Shown: piece after piece, positions 5,774-5,843 of the stretch | Numbering within the stretch: position 1 is the first letter of the stretch | How the letters are laid out: each line of letters opens with the position of its first letter | Origin: Ruminococcaceae bacterium UBA6855 | GTDB taxonomy: Bacteria; Bacillota; Clostridia; Oscillospirales; Acutalibacteraceae | Direction of reading: 5' to 3' | DNA: 5,843 nt | Assembly (NCBI GenBank): GCA_002451755.1 | Contig: DKDF01000041.1 | Location: 1-5,843, forward strand | Program-made: the position numbers and the translations under genes | The notes under the pieces: generated by a model | Databases searched by the model: none | Seen by the model: the letters and a program-made list of their open reading frames with translations, nothing else | What the model was told of the DNA's origin: nothing

Positions 5774-5843
5774 ATCATAAATAATAAATCCTATTTCGGT
5801 GACGACAACGACGATATCGAGCCTATTGCAAACTGTGCAGCGG
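5774..5843. other. Unassigned 3' edge, composition returning toward the GC-rich background
   Basis: The first 20 or so bases after the RES stop are AT-only-like; from about 5798 the sequence becomes balanced to GC-rich. Two readings stay open to the edge: plus-strand codons in frame with the RES gene (from 5774, containing YFGDDNDDIEPIANCAA, no start codon) and a minus-strand 3' end stopping at TAG (5793-5791). Neither is long enough to call. No terminator hairpin for the RES gene is visible before the edge. Confidence 0.4.

Overview
The window looks like a chromosomal segment from a GC-rich member of the Bacillota, most likely a Clostridia-type gut anaerobe. The evidence is GC-rich coding sequence that still uses many ATA (Ile) codons, AGGGAGG/AAGGA-type ribosome binding sites, sigma-A-like promoters and short intergenic gaps. 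No marker in the window fixes the taxon, so this is inference.

Layout, left to right. (1) Positions 1-1253 (+) are the C-terminal third or so of Mfd, the transcription-repair coupling factor, entering from the left edge at the DEEQ box. It ends in a perfect 12-bp terminator hairpin that contains its stop codon. (2) Positions 1284-2390 (-) are a complete non-hydrolysing UDP-GlcNAc 2-epimerase (wecB/mnaA), convergent with mfd. Its 223-bp upstream region has two near-consensus tandem promoters separated by an intrinsic terminator, so the distal promoter should make a short (~100 nt) terminated RNA or an attenuated leader. (3) Positions 2614-3351 (-) are a ThuA-domain protein with its own near-perfect promoter. 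(4) Positions 3491-4846 (+) are a complete RlmD/RlmCD-type 23S rRNA uracil-C5 methyltransferase that starts at TTG and is divergent from the ThuA gene. An exact 11-bp inverted repeat brackets the ThuA promoter in the shared region and is a candidate operator pair. (5) Positions 4934-5773 (+) are a RES-domain protein, the NAD+-consuming toxin fold of RES-Xre toxin-antitoxin systems. It lies in an abruptly AT-rich block (roughly one third GC, against clearly GC-rich neighbours). No Xre/DUF2384 antitoxin gene is visible on either side. (6) The last 70 bases return to a more balanced composition and cannot be assigned.

The first four genes are ordinary housekeeping or accessory metabolism (DNA repair, envelope sugar nucleotide, sugar-related protein, rRNA modification) in separate transcription units and do not form one pathway. 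The points most worth a second look are the orphan, compositionally foreign RES gene, the promoter-terminator-promoter leader of wecB, and the inverted repeat around the ThuA promoter. I see no CRISPR array, tRNA, rRNA or insertion sequence.
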